From: Pseudooceanicola algae | GTDB lineage: Bacteria; Pseudomonadota; Alphaproteobacteria; Rhodobacterales; Rhodobacteraceae | Assembly: GCF_003590145.2 (NCBI RefSeq) | Contig: NZ_CP060436.1 | Span: forward strand, 1,646,001 to 1,710,000 | Direction of reading: 5' to 3' | Length of the DNA stretch: 64,000 nt | Part shown: positions 19,049 through 27,409 of the stretch, piece after piece | Layout: every line of letters begins with the position of its first letter | Numbering within the stretch: position 1 is the first letter of the stretch | The notes under the pieces: generated by a model | Seen by the model: the letters and a program-made list of their open reading frames with translations, nothing else | Database searches by the model: none | What the model was told of the DNA's origin: nothing | Translations under genes and position numbers: made by a program

Positions 19049-19797
19049 ACATCAAGGCCGATCCCCTTGCCGGCAAGACCGAAGCCGAATTGCGCGCCCA
19101 GCTTGCCGATTTCTACCACCTGGTCAGCTACCTTGGCTGGACCGAACTGATCTTCAACCATATCTCGGTCAGGGTGCCGGGCGCCGAACATGCCTACCTG
19201 GTGAACCCCTTCGGCCTGCATTACGACGAGGTCACGCCCGAGAACCTGATCAAGGTCGGCACCGATGGGCGCAAGATCGAAGACAGCCCCCATAACGCCA
19301 ACCCCGCCGGTTTTGCCCTGCACGGGGTGATTCATGAACACCGTCCCGATGTCGGCTGCGTCGCCCATACCCATACCACCCCGATCTCGGCCATCACCAT
19401 GAAGGGCTTCGACATAGATCACGACAGCTTCTATGGCGCGCAGCTTTTTGGTCGGGTCGGCTATCATACCTTCGAAGGCATCACCCTATACGACGAAGAG
19501 CGCGCGCGGATGCTTGCCTCGCTCGGGGACAAGCATGTGCTGGTGCTGAAGAACCACGGCGTCGCGGTTTGCGAAGCCGATATTCCGCTGACCTTCTTCC
19601 TGCTCTGGACCGTTCAGCGCGCGGCCGAAATCCAATGTGCCGCAGCAGGCATTCCCGGCCCCAACACGATCCTGCCCGAAGAGGTAAAGCGCAAATGCGC
19701 TGCCGACGCCCAGGCGCTGAAGGAAAATGCAGGCTTTGCGACATTGCTTTTCGACGCCATGGTACGAAAGATGAAGATGGACCGGGCGGGGTCCTGA
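19045..19797 (+). CDS. Class II aldolase/adducin family protein
   Basis: A 250-residue protein with class II aldolase metal-site segments: NHISVRVPG, HGVIHEHRPDVGCVAHTHTT (His ligands) and VLVLKNHGVAVCE. Relatives cleave or decarboxylate hydroxy acids with a divalent metal; others are uncharacterised. It overlaps the panE-like stop (ATGA), so the two are coupled. A 163-bp gap with its own operator candidate separates it from the amidase, suggesting a separate promoter for the iac operon. Confidence 0.88.
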   Translation: MNIKADPLAGKTEAELRAQLADFYHLVSYLGWTELIFNHISVRVPGAEHAYLVNPFGLHYDEVTPENLIKVGTDGRKIEDSPHNANPAGFALHGVIHEHRPDVGCVAHTHTTPISAITMKGFDIDHDSFYGAQLFGRVGYHTFEGITLYDEERARMLASLGDKHVLVLKNHGVAVCEADIPLTFFLLWTVQRAAEIQCAAAGIPGPNTILPEEVKRKCAADAQALKENAGFATLLFDAMVRKMKMDRAGS

Positions 19798-19924
19798 CCT
19801 TCGGGCACAGGCCGGGCTCGGTTCCGGCCTCTGACCGGACGCGGCGCCCGCAAAACATGCATTTTCACGTTTTTACACCGTCACGCCCCCTGAAATCCGC
19901 CGGAACGCTTTGGATAAACGGATA

Positions 19925-19942
19925 TTACGGTAAAAGTAACGC
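19925..19942. promoter_or_regulatory. Operator candidate upstream of the iac operon
   Basis: The sequence TTACGGTAAAAGTAACGC lies 18 bp before the amidase start, where a repressor could block transcription. It contains TTAC and GTAA arms and matches the minus-strand reading of the site before the panE-like gene at 13 of 18 positions. The regulator could be the MarR protein encoded at the operon end (inference). Confidence 0.4.
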
Positions 19943-19960
19943 AACCAGACCGGAGAGATC

Positions 19961-21151
19961 ATGCCCGCCGAATCCCCCACCCCGCCAGACGCCACCGCCG
20001 CGCTGACCCGCGCGCTGGATCTCGGCACGCCGGGGGGGGCGAGGGTGGCGGTGAAGGAATGCCTTGCGGTGGCCGGGCTGCCGACCCGCGCGGGATCGGC
20101 CGCCTTCGAGGACGCGCCCCCAGCAACAGATCATGCCGCCGTTGTACAGGCGCTGCTGGATTCGGGCGCGCAGATCATCGGCCTCGCCAACATGCACGAG
20201 CTTGCCTATGGCATGACCGGCGCGAATGCCCATACCGGGACGCCGCAGAACCCGCTCTGGCCGGATCGCATCCCCGGCGGGTCTTCGTCGGGCTCCGCCG
20301 TGCTGGTGGCGCAGGGATCGGTTGATTTCGCCATCGGGACGGATACCGGCGGCTCGATCCGTCAGCCAGCCTGCTGCTGCGGGGTCTTCGGCCTGAAACC
20401 CAGCTTTGCGCGGATTTCGCGCGCCGGAGCACTGCCGGTCGGGTCCTCGCTGGACTGTATCGGGCCCTTTGCCCAGAACATGGCGATGCTGACACGTGCG
20501 ATGCAGATGCTCGACCCTGATTTCGCGCCTGAAACCTGCGACAGCCCCCCGGCGCTGGCAATGGTCCAGACCGAGGCCGAAGCCGACATTCAGGCCGCGC
20601 TCGACGCCGCCCTGACCGGGTTGGGGGATCTTCCGACTGTCCCCCTACCGGGCATGGAAGACGCCTTTGCCGCCGGCATGACCGTCATCGGCGCCGAGAT
20701 TGCGGCGGAATTCGGTGCGTTGGCGGCCAGCAATGCGACCCTTGGCGCGGATATCCGCACGCGCGTCCTGGCCGCGCGCGACATCACCGGCGCTCAGCTG
20801 GCCGAGGCCGAGGCGATCCGCACCCGTTTCACCGACAGCTTCGATGCCGCCCTTCTGGGGCGCGATGCGCTGATCCTGCCGACCCTGCCCATGGTGCCGC
20901 CCACCTGGGAACAGGCGCAGGACCCGGCCCATGTGTTGCCGCTGACCCGCTTCGTGCGCCCCTTCAACCTGTCGGGCCACCCGGCGCTGACGATCCCGAT
21001 CCTGACCGCCGACGGCCTGCCGGCCGGTCTGCAAATCGTCGGGCACAAGGGCGCGGATGCGCGTCTCTGCGCCGTGGCCAGCTGGATCTGCGACCAAATC
21101 CCCGCGACCTGCCTTGTGCAAGCGGGCCTCTGCCAGAAGGAAACCGCCTGA
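19961..21151 (+). CDS. iacH: Amidase, IacH-like
   Basis: A 396-residue amidase-signature enzyme. The Ser-cisSer-Lys triad is visible: Lys32 in VAVKECL, cis-Ser in PGGSSSGSA (about 108) and nucleophile Ser132 in GTDTGGSIRQPA. By itself it could be any amidase, but it is coupled by a TGATG overlap to an IacA-type protein, and iac clusters carry such an amidase (IacH). Its exact step in auxin breakdown is not settled to my knowledge; hydrolysis of an amide or lactam intermediate or of an indoleacetamide-type conjugate is plausible. GGAGAGATC precedes the start. Confidence 0.8.
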   Translation: MPAESPTPPDATAALTRALDLGTPGGARVAVKECLAVAGLPTRAGSAAFEDAPPATDHAAVVQALLDSGAQIIGLANMHELAYGMTGANAHTGTPQNPLWPDRIPGGSSSGSAVLVAQGSVDFAIGTDTGGSIRQPACCCGVFGLKPSFARISRAGALPVGSSLDCIGPFAQNMAMLTRAMQMLDPDFAPETCDSPPALAMVQTEAEADIQAALDAALTGLGDLPTVPLPGMEDAFAAGMTVIGAEIAAEFGALAASNATLGADIRTRVLAARDITGAQLAEAEAIRTRFTDSFDAALLGRDALILPTLPMVPPTWEQAQDPAHVLPLTRFVRPFNLSGHPALTIPILTADGLPAGLQIVGHKGADARLCAVASWICDQIPATCLVQAGLCQKETA

Positions 21152-22332
21152 TGTCCGATCTGCTTGCCCAAGCCGCGCCCCCGCAGGCCGCCCCGCTGCC
21201 CGCGCCCGGCGCGCTGCCGGATGTCACCCTTGACGAGGTCCTGGCCGAGATCCGATCCCGGCGGTCGGAATTCGAGGCCAAGGCCCATGTCCCCCGCGAC
21301 ATGGTGGCAAAGCTCAAGGCCATCGGCGCCTATCGCGGTATCGTGCCCGCACGTCTTGGTGGCGATGCCCTGCCGCCACAGGATTACCTGAAACTGATTG
21401 AAAAACTCGCCGCCGCCGATGCCTCGACCGGCTGGGTCGCAAGCTTCGGCATTTCCTGCACCTACCTTGCGGCCCTGACGCCGGCGGTCTTCGACCAGAT
21501 CTATTCCAACGACCCCAATACCACCTTTGCCGGGGCGATGTTCCCGCCGCAGATCGCGGTGCCCGAAGGTGATGGACTGCGGGTTTCCGGGCGCTGGCCC
21601 TGGTGCTCGGGGTCCATGGGGGCGGACGTGATCGCGGTCGGCATCAAGATCGAGGGCGAAAAGACGCCCCTTCCCCGCGCCGCCGTCTTTCCCGCCGCCG
21701 AGGTGACCATCGACCAGACCTGGGACACCATCGGGCTGCGCGGCACCGGATCGCATGACGTGGTGCTGGACGGGGCGCTGGTCGACATGGACTGGACCTT
21801 TATCCGCGGGGGCAAGCCGCAGCAGGACGACCCGATCTATCGCTACCCCACCGTGGCCCTTGCCGCCCATGCAGTTGCTGTCGTCGCCCTTGGCGCGGCC
21901 CGCGAGGCGCTCGACTGGCTGAAATCGGACGCGGCGCAGAAGGCCTCGATCACCGGGGCGCCGAACCCCGGGGCGCGGCCCTATGTGCAGGCCGATCTGG
22001 CCAAGGCCGAAGCCCGCCTGCGCGGTGCCCGCGCGCATTTCTTCGAAACCATCGAGGAAGCCTGGGACCAGTTGCTGACCAAGGGCGAAGTCGATCCCGA
22101 ACTGACCCTGCGCACGCGTCTTGTGTCCACCCATGCCGCTCATGACGGGGCCGAGGCCGCGCGCATGGCCTTTGCCCTTGGCGGATCGGATTCGATGCGC
22201 GCCGGCCATACCCTTGGCCGCTGCATGATCGACAGCGCCTGTGCCGCGCAACATGCCTTCATGAACACCGGGACCTGGACCAGCGCCGGGGCGGGCATGT
22301 TCGGCCAGCCGACCCCGCCCGGCTTTCCCTGA
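21151..22332 (+). CDS. iacA: Acyl-CoA dehydrogenase-like flavin monooxygenase, IacA-like
   Basis: A 393-residue protein with the acyl-CoA dehydrogenase fold of group D flavin monooxygenases (HsaA, IacA, indole oxygenases). Segments include GIVPARLGGDALPPQDYLKLIEKL, a mid strand with WPWCSGSMGADV, and TWDTIGLRGTGSHDVVLDG. Members use reduced flavin from a separate reductase; the flavin reductase at the operon end would be its partner. In the iac pathway IacA makes the first oxidation of the indole ring of indole-3-acetate. Assignment to IacA rather than HsaA rests on the neighbours (IacB, Rieske pair, SDR, reductase, MarR). Confidence 0.82.
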   Translation: MSDLLAQAAPPQAAPLPAPGALPDVTLDEVLAEIRSRRSEFEAKAHVPRDMVAKLKAIGAYRGIVPARLGGDALPPQDYLKLIEKLAAADASTGWVASFGISCTYLAALTPAVFDQIYSNDPNTTFAGAMFPPQIAVPEGDGLRVSGRWPWCSGSMGADVIAVGIKIEGEKTPLPRAAVFPAAEVTIDQTWDTIGLRGTGSHDVVLDGALVDMDWTFIRGGKPQQDDPIYRYPTVALAAHAVAVVALGAAREALDWLKSDAAQKASITGAPNPGARPYVQADLAKAEARLRGARAHFFETIEEAWDQLLTKGEVDPELTLRTRLVSTHAAHDGAEAARMAFALGGSDSMRAGHTLGRCMIDSACAAQHAFMNTGTWTSAGAGMFGQPTPPGFP

Positions 22333-22381
22333 CCCGGCCCCGCGCCCCAACCCGCCATTTCCGCAAACAACAGGATCCGCC

Positions 22382-22738
22382 ATGACCGAGCCGCTTCGCA
22401 CCCTTCTGTGCTTCAACAACCACCCGACCTTCTTCAGCCTGCCCTTCGACCAGATCGGCCCGGTCTGGAAGGCCACACAGGAACTGATGTCCGCGATTTC
22501 CAAGCTTGACGGGGTCCAGATCGTCGGCACCTTCGACGACGATCAGACCATGGTCGGCGCCAGCCAGGGATTTCCCTTCACCTGGTACATCCTGGCCGAT
22601 TTTCCCAACCGCGAAGCCGTCCAGGCCGCCTGCAACCTGCTGCGCACCATCGTCGTGGGCGAGGGCAACGACCGGCTGTGGAAATACATGACCGTCGAGG
22701 CCCGCATGGGCCGCGCGCTTGAAATCCCCGATCTCTGA
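22382..22738 (+). CDS. iacB: IacB-like small protein
   Basis: A 118-residue soluble protein without known catalytic motif, beginning MTEPLRTLLCFNNHP and containing QGFPFTWYILADFPNREAVQAA. Size, position between the IacA-like and Rieske large subunit genes, and overall look match IacB, a protein of unknown mechanism in iac clusters. The fold may be a ferredoxin-like alpha/beta barrel (inference). This gene is one of the better discriminators between an iac operon and other operons combining a monooxygenase with a Rieske system. Confidence 0.75.
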   Translation: MTEPLRTLLCFNNHPTFFSLPFDQIGPVWKATQELMSAISKLDGVQIVGTFDDDQTMVGASQGFPFTWYILADFPNREAVQAACNLLRTIVVGEGNDRLWKYMTVEARMGRALEIPDL

Positions 22739-22759
22739 CCCCTTCGACAGGAGAACGCC

Positions 22760-24028
22760 ATGACCCTCGACAGCGTCACCAAGGACCCGCAATACGCCGC
22801 CCTCGCCAAGGGCGATCGCGTCGCCACGCCGCTTTACGAAGACCCGGCCATCTTCGATGTCGAGATGGAAAAGATCTTTGGCAAGGCCTGGGTCTGGGTG
22901 GCGCATGAAAGCGAAGTGCCCGGCAAGGGCAACTTCAAGCTGTCCTGGGTCGGCACCCAGCCGGTGATCGTGTCGCGGGACCGCAAGGGCGCCCTGCATG
23001 TGCTGGTCAACCGCTGCCGCCACCGCGCGGCCTCGGTCTGCGAGGTGAAGAAGGGCAAGACGTCGTCCTTCCAGTGCCCCTATCACGGCTGGGGCTATGC
23101 GCTGGACGGATCGCTGCGCGCAATTCCCTATGCCGAAGGCTACGCGGGCGAATTCGACAAGTCCCAGCTGGGCCTGCGTCAACTGCGGGTCGGGACCTAC
23201 CAGGGCATGATCTTTGCGACCTTCGACCAGGAGGCCGAGCCGCTGGAGGATTTCCTGGGCAACGCCAAGCCCTGGATCGACCTGTTCATGAAACAGGGCG
23301 GTGGTTTCCCGATCAAGACGCTGGGGGAACATCAGTTCAAGGTGCCGATGAACTGGAAGATCCAGCTGGAAAACACCACCGACGCCTATCACTTCCCGGT
23401 GGTACACAAGTCCTTCCTGCAATCGCTTGACGGCGAGACCAACCAGACGTTTTCCTTCATGGATGACGATGACGGCTGGGTCGAGGATCTGGGCAACGGC
23501 CATTCCGTCATGGTCATGATGCCCGAGCTGATCGACCTGGACGAGAACCTGGACGAGCCCATCCCCGAGCGGTTCAAGGCCCTCGCCGCCAGCCTCGAGG
23601 ACCGCTACGACGACGCCCAGATCCGTCGGATCGTGCGCGCCGTGGGCGGATGCGGCTTCAACCTGAACCTGTTCCCCAACGCGGGCTGTTCGCTGTCCTT
23701 CTTCCGCATCCTGCGCCCCGTCTCGGTCGCGGAAACCGAAATCCGTCACATCGCCCTCGGCATGGACGGTGGCCCGGCCGAGGCCAACCAGATGCGCCTG
23801 CGCCTGCATGAACATTTCCAGGGCCCGATGGGCTTCGGCTCGCCCGATGATGCCGAGGTCTGGGAACGGGTCCAACGCGGCTCGGCCGGGGGCGTCGACA
23901 TGGACGTCATGGTGCACCGGGGCCTCGGCCTTGAGGAAGACAGCCCCAATGGCCTGCCCAAGGGCGACATAAGTGCGGAAACCGGCATGCGAGCGGCCTA
24001 TGCCAAGTGGCAGGAGATGATGGCGTGA
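22760..24028 (+). CDS. iacC: Rieske ring-hydroxylating oxygenase large subunit, IacC-like
   Basis: A 422-residue alpha subunit. The Rieske cluster is bound by Cys86 and His88 (NRCRHRA) and Cys106 and His109 (QCPYHGWGYALDG). The mononuclear iron site has Asp208, His211 and His216 in ENTTDAYHFPVVH. It would add oxygen to an aromatic or oxindole intermediate using electrons from the reductase IacF. In iac systems the IacCD oxygenase acts after IacA/IacE, on the way to catechol. It overlaps the small-subunit gene by four bases. Confidence 0.88.
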   Translation: MTLDSVTKDPQYAALAKGDRVATPLYEDPAIFDVEMEKIFGKAWVWVAHESEVPGKGNFKLSWVGTQPVIVSRDRKGALHVLVNRCRHRAASVCEVKKGKTSSFQCPYHGWGYALDGSLRAIPYAEGYAGEFDKSQLGLRQLRVGTYQGMIFATFDQEAEPLEDFLGNAKPWIDLFMKQGGGFPIKTLGEHQFKVPMNWKIQLENTTDAYHFPVVHKSFLQSLDGETNQTFSFMDDDDGWVEDLGNGHSVMVMMPELIDLDENLDEPIPERFKALAASLEDRYDDAQIRRIVRAVGGCGFNLNLFPNAGCSLSFFRILRPVSVAETEIRHIALGMDGGPAEANQMRLRLHEHFQGPMGFGSPDDAEVWERVQRGSAGGVDMDVMVHRGLGLEEDSPNGLPKGDISAETGMRAAYAKWQEMMA

Positions 24029-24516
24029 AGGATTTGCCAGACACCGAGATCACCCTCGACCAGGCGGTGAAGTTCCTCTGGGAAGAAGCCGACATTCTCG
24101 ACCGGCAGGATTATGACGCCTGGATCGGCCTCTGGGACGAAGCGGGTCTTTACGTGATCCCGGTCGATCCGGATACAGAGGATTTCGCCGATCACCTGAA
24201 CCTCGTCTATGACGACCACCAGATGCGGCGCGCCCGTGCGCAGCGGCTTCAGGGCGGCTTTTCGATCTCGGCCGCGCCCCCGGCGAAGACCGTGCGCACC
24301 CTGTCGCGCTTTGTCGTCACCGCCTCTGAACCGGGCAGCCTGACCCTGCGGTCTGCCATGCATGTGGTCGAGGACAAGTTCGGCCGCCAGCGCCTGTTCG
24401 CGGCCAATGTGGAGCACCGGCTGATCGCCACCCCCGAGGGCCTGCGCATCGGTCAGAAGGTCGTCCGCCTGCTGAACTCCGACGGGGTGCTGACGTCGAT
24501 CAGCTACCTGTTCTGA
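24025..24516 (+). CDS. iacD: Ring-hydroxylating oxygenase small subunit, IacD-like
   Basis: A 163-residue beta subunit (NTF2-like fold) of the Rieske oxygenase. Characteristic parts are KFLWEEADILDRQDYDAWIGLWDEAGLYVIPVD near the N-terminus and LRIGQKVVRLLNSDG near the end. It binds no cofactor and shapes the alpha3beta3 hexamer. A GTG at 24025 overlaps the large-subunit stop and has AGGAG eight bases upstream; the in-frame GTG at 24007 is less likely. Its stop overlaps a possible ATG of the next gene. Confidence 0.86.
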   Translation: MKDLPDTEITLDQAVKFLWEEADILDRQDYDAWIGLWDEAGLYVIPVDPDTEDFADHLNLVYDDHQMRRARAQRLQGGFSISAAPPAKTVRTLSRFVVTASEPGSLTLRSAMHVVEDKFGRQRLFAANVEHRLIATPEGLRIGQKVVRLLNSDGVLTSISYLF

Positions 24517-24533
24517 TGGGAGGGCCCCTGCCC

Positions 24534-25277
24534 ATGGAGACCCAGACCGCCGTTGTCACCGGTGCCGCCAGCGGCATCGGTGCGACCATTACCCGCGCGC
24601 TGCACGGGGCGGGCTTTCGCGTCATCATTACCGATGTGGACGAGGCCGGCTGCTATGCCCTGGCCGAGGAACTGGATCTTGCCTCCGAACTGGCGCTGAC
24701 GGCCACGCTGGACGTGGCAAGGCCCGAGGATTTCCAGAAAGTGCTGGATCGCACGGTGGATCGCTGGGGCTCGGTCGAGGTGCTGGTGAACAATGCCGCC
24801 GTGACCCGCGCCCAGCCGGTGCTGGACATCACGCCCGAGGATTTCAATGCCGTCATGGCGGTGAATGCCGGGGGTACCTTTGCCGGGTCGCAGATCTTTG
24901 CCCGCCACTTCAAGGACCGCGGCTATGGCCGCATCGTCAACATGGCCAGCCTTGCGGGTCAGAACGGCGGCACCGCGACAGGCGCCCATTACGCGGCCTC
25001 AAAGGGGGCGATCATGACCCTGACCAAGGTCTTTGCCCGCGATCTTGCGCCCTTCGGGATCACCTGCAACTGCATCTCTCCGGGGCCGATGGACAGCCCC
25101 ATGGTGCATGACATCGTCGGCCCCGACCGGATGGAGGGGTTCCTGAAGAACATCCCCACCGGGTCGCTTGGCGATCCGGCCTTCGTGGCCAGCCTCGTCA
25201 CCCTTCTTGCCTCTCCTGCTGCAAGTTTCGTCACCGGCGCCTGCTGGGACGTGAACGGCGGCCTGTTCATGCGCTGA
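24534..25277 (+). CDS. iacE: Short-chain dehydrogenase/reductase, IacE-like
   Basis: A 247-residue SDR with the cofactor loop TGAASGIG, NNAAVTR, a catalytic Ser in NMASLAGQNGG and the YxxxK pair in HYAASKGA. In iac pathways IacE works with IacA in forming dioxindole-3-acetate. Two starts are possible: ATG at 24516, overlapping the iacD stop but lacking a ribosome site, or ATG at 24534 with GGGAGG about ten bases upstream; METQTAVVTG is a typical SDR beginning, so 24534 is chosen. Confidence 0.82.
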   Translation: METQTAVVTGAASGIGATITRALHGAGFRVIITDVDEAGCYALAEELDLASELALTATLDVARPEDFQKVLDRTVDRWGSVEVLVNNAAVTRAQPVLDITPEDFNAVMAVNAGGTFAGSQIFARHFKDRGYGRIVNMASLAGQNGGTATGAHYAASKGAIMTLTKVFARDLAPFGITCNCISPGPMDSPMVHDIVGPDRMEGFLKNIPTGSLGDPAFVASLVTLLASPAASFVTGACWDVNGGLFMR

Positions 25278-25283
25278 TCCCAG

Positions 25284-26228
25284 ATGACGTCAAATCCCCT
25301 TACCCTGACCATCACCGCCCGCCAGGACGCGCCCGGCGACATCATGTGCCTGACCCTGGCCGATCCCGACGGCGCGCCGCTGCCTCCGGTGACAGCCGGG
25401 GCACATATCGACATCGCGATCGGCGACCAGTGGCGGCAATATTCCCTGGCCGGTGATCCCGCCGACCGCAGCCAATGGACGCTCGGCATCCTCAAGGACC
25501 CCGAAAGCCGGGGGGGATCGACCGCGCTGCATGCCGGCGCCCGGCCCGGCCAGACCGTGACCGTGACCGGACCGCGCAATCACTTTGCCCTGGTCGAGGC
25601 CGACCGCAGTTGCCTGTTCGGCGGCGGCATCGGCATCACCCCGATGCTGGCCATGGCGCATGAACTGGCGGCCAGGGGCGCGGCCTTCGATCTGCATTAC
25701 TGTACCCGCAGTGCCGGGCGCACCGCCTTCCTCGACCTGCTCGGGGCCGCGCCCTTTGCCGGGCATACCCGGTTGCACCACGACGACGACGCCACGAAGC
25801 TGACGCTTGCGGCCCTGCCCGCCCCGGCCCCCGGCACGCATATCTACATCTGTGGCCCCGAGGGCTTCATGGACTGGCTGATCGCGGCGGCAGAGGCCAT
25901 GGGCCATGCGCCGGACCATATCCACCGCGAATATTTTTCGGCCGAGGTCGATGTGACGGGCGAGACATTCGAGGTCGAAGCCCGGGAAACCGGCATCACC
26001 GTCACCGTCGGTGCCGAAGAATCCATCGTCACGGCCCTTGCGCGCGCCGGCATATCGGTAGACGTCAAATGCGAAGAGGGAATCTGCGGCACCTGCCTGA
26101 CGGATGTGCTGGAAGGTCTTCCCGACCACCGCGACCATTTCCTGACCGACGAGGAAAAGGAAGATAATTCAGAGATGTGCCTGTGTTGCTCGCGCGCCAA
26201 GTCGGCGAAGCTGGTGCTGGACATCTGA
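25284..26228 (+). CDS. iacF: PDR/VanB-type oxygenase reductase, IacF-like
   Basis: A 314-residue reductase: FMN domain (RQYSLAGDP), NADH domain (LFGGGIGITPMLAMA, IYICGPEGFMDW) and a C-terminal plant-type [2Fe-2S] domain with cysteines in CEEGICGTC and CLCC. Phthalate-dioxygenase-reductase proteins with this order pass electrons from NADH to Rieske oxygenases, here IacCD. It starts 6 bp after iacE and ends 10 bp before the flavin reductase gene. Confidence 0.87.
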   Translation: MTSNPLTLTITARQDAPGDIMCLTLADPDGAPLPPVTAGAHIDIAIGDQWRQYSLAGDPADRSQWTLGILKDPESRGGSTALHAGARPGQTVTVTGPRNHFALVEADRSCLFGGGIGITPMLAMAHELAARGAAFDLHYCTRSAGRTAFLDLLGAAPFAGHTRLHHDDDATKLTLAALPAPAPGTHIYICGPEGFMDWLIAAAEAMGHAPDHIHREYFSAEVDVTGETFEVEARETGITVTVGAEESIVTALARAGISVDVKCEEGICGTCLTDVLEGLPDHRDHFLTDEEKEDNSEMCLCCSRAKSAKLVLDI

Positions 26229-26238
26229 GGGGGGCAGC

Positions 26239-26739
26239 ATGAGCGCACCGAACGAAACCGAGATAAGCACCTTTCGTGAAGGCATGGCCCGGCTTGGTGC
26301 CGCCATCACGGTGCTGACCACCGACGGCCCGGCCGGTCGCCACGGCATGACGGCCTCGGCGGTCTGCTCGGTGACCGACAGCCCGCCCACCCTGCTGGTC
26401 TGCGTGAACCGGCAAAGCCGCAGCCATGACATCTTTGTCGAAAACGGGGTCATCGCTGTCAACGTGCTGGCCGGGCGGCACCGGGACCTGTCGGGCATCT
26501 TTGCCGGCAGCAAGGCCGGGGAAGACCGCTTTGACGCCGCCGAATGGCGCCAGCTTGCCACCGGGTCACCATTGCTGACGGATGCGCCCGTGGCCTTCGA
26601 CTGCCGGATCTCGAACAGCAGCACGGTAGGATCGCACACGGTGTTCTTCTGCGAAGTCCAGGCCATGGAGCTAGCCGAAGGTCAGGCCGAAAGCCTGATC
26701 TGGTTCGGCCGCGATTTTCATCAGCTGACGGTGGACTAG
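26239..26739 (+). CDS. iacG: Flavin reductase, IacG-like
   Basis: A 166-residue protein of the flavin reductase/HpaC family: ARLGAAITVLTTDG, RHGMTASAVCSVTDSPPTLLVCVN and the closing GRDFHQL. It reduces free FMN or FAD with NAD(P)H to supply two-component monooxygenases, here the IacA-like enzyme. It is the last gene of the operon and converges with the MarR gene across 15 bp. Confidence 0.87.
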   Translation: MSAPNETEISTFREGMARLGAAITVLTTDGPAGRHGMTASAVCSVTDSPPTLLVCVNRQSRSHDIFVENGVIAVNVLAGRHRDLSGIFAGSKAGEDRFDAAEWRQLATGSPLLTDAPVAFDCRISNSSTVGSHTVFFCEVQAMELAEGQAESLIWFGRDFHQLTVD

Positions 26740-26754
26740 GGCATGACGCGGGCG

Positions 26755-27255
26755 TCAGACATCTTCCAGACTGGTGAAGACGCGCTGCAGCATGGCGTTC
26801 AGAAGCACCTGTTCCTCGACCGAGAAATCCCCGAAGCTGGCGGCAAAGACCTGCTCTGCAATGGCATGGGCCTCGTGTCGGCGGGCATCGCCCTTCGGGG
26901 TCAGGGCAACCTCGGTGACGCGGGCATCCCGGGCGCGCGGCCGGGTGGTGACAAGATCGTCGGCCACCATGCGCTGGATGATCTTCGTCGCCGTGTTCAG
27001 CTTGATGATGCAGACCTCGGAAATCTCGGAAACGCTCAGATGTTCGTCTTCGTAGAGCGTCATCAGCACGCGCCAGCGCGGCACGTCCAGCCCGGCGGCC
27101 TTCAGTCGCTTTTCCATCGCCAGCAGATAGCGCGCCGAGGTGCGGGTGATCCAGTAGTAGGGCCAATCCTGCTTTTGAAAGTCCCGCTCGGGTCCCGTCT
27201 TTCCCCCCGCATCGCTTTGCGCCGGATCGCTCTTCTCTTGCGGAAGATCTGTCAT
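26755..27255 (-). CDS. iacR: MarR family regulator, IacR-like
   Basis: About 166 residues with a MarR winged helix: PRWRVLMTLYEDEHLSVSEISEVCIIKLNTATKIIQRMVADDLVTTRPRARDAR spans recognition helix and wing. MarR proteins are usually repressors released by an aromatic acid; IacR responds to indole-3-acetate in known systems. The start is ATG at 27255; a longer frame to 27345 runs into the divergent promoter region. The gene sits between the convergent iac operon and the divergent TRAP genes, well placed to control both. Confidence 0.85.
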   Translation of the reverse strand: MTDLPQEKSDPAQSDAGGKTGPERDFQKQDWPYYWITRTSARYLLAMEKRLKAAGLDVPRWRVLMTLYEDEHLSVSEISEVCIIKLNTATKIIQRMVADDLVTTRPRARDARVTEVALTPKGDARRHEAHAIAEQVFAASFGDFSVEEQVLLNAMLQRVFTSLEDV

Positions 27256-27350
27256 TTTGCCTCTTTTCTCGTCCCTGCCCGGCCATCTGTGGTCCGGCGT
27301 GGCGGCTCTGGAACTTGTTACTCGGAAATACGTCAAAAATACCAAGAATG

Positions 27351-27359
27351 GTTACGTGA
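27351..27359. promoter_or_regulatory. Half-site in the marR-TRAP divergent region
   Basis: GTTACGTGA here equals, on the other strand, the 9-mer TCACGTAAC found at the panE-like operator candidate (18046-18054). It lies 51 bp before dctP. No second arm with good symmetry is visible, so it may be a half-site or chance. Confidence 0.3.
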
Positions 27360-27409
27360 ACTTTCCGATATTTCGCAGGAACGACCAACAACTCAACAGG
27401 GAAACTGAA

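Noticed and set aside
21151-22332. HsaA-type steroid monooxygenase as reading of the IacA-like gene
   Set aside because: The fold is the same, but no other steroid (hsa/kst) genes are present, while IacB-, Rieske-, amidase- and MarR-type partners are.
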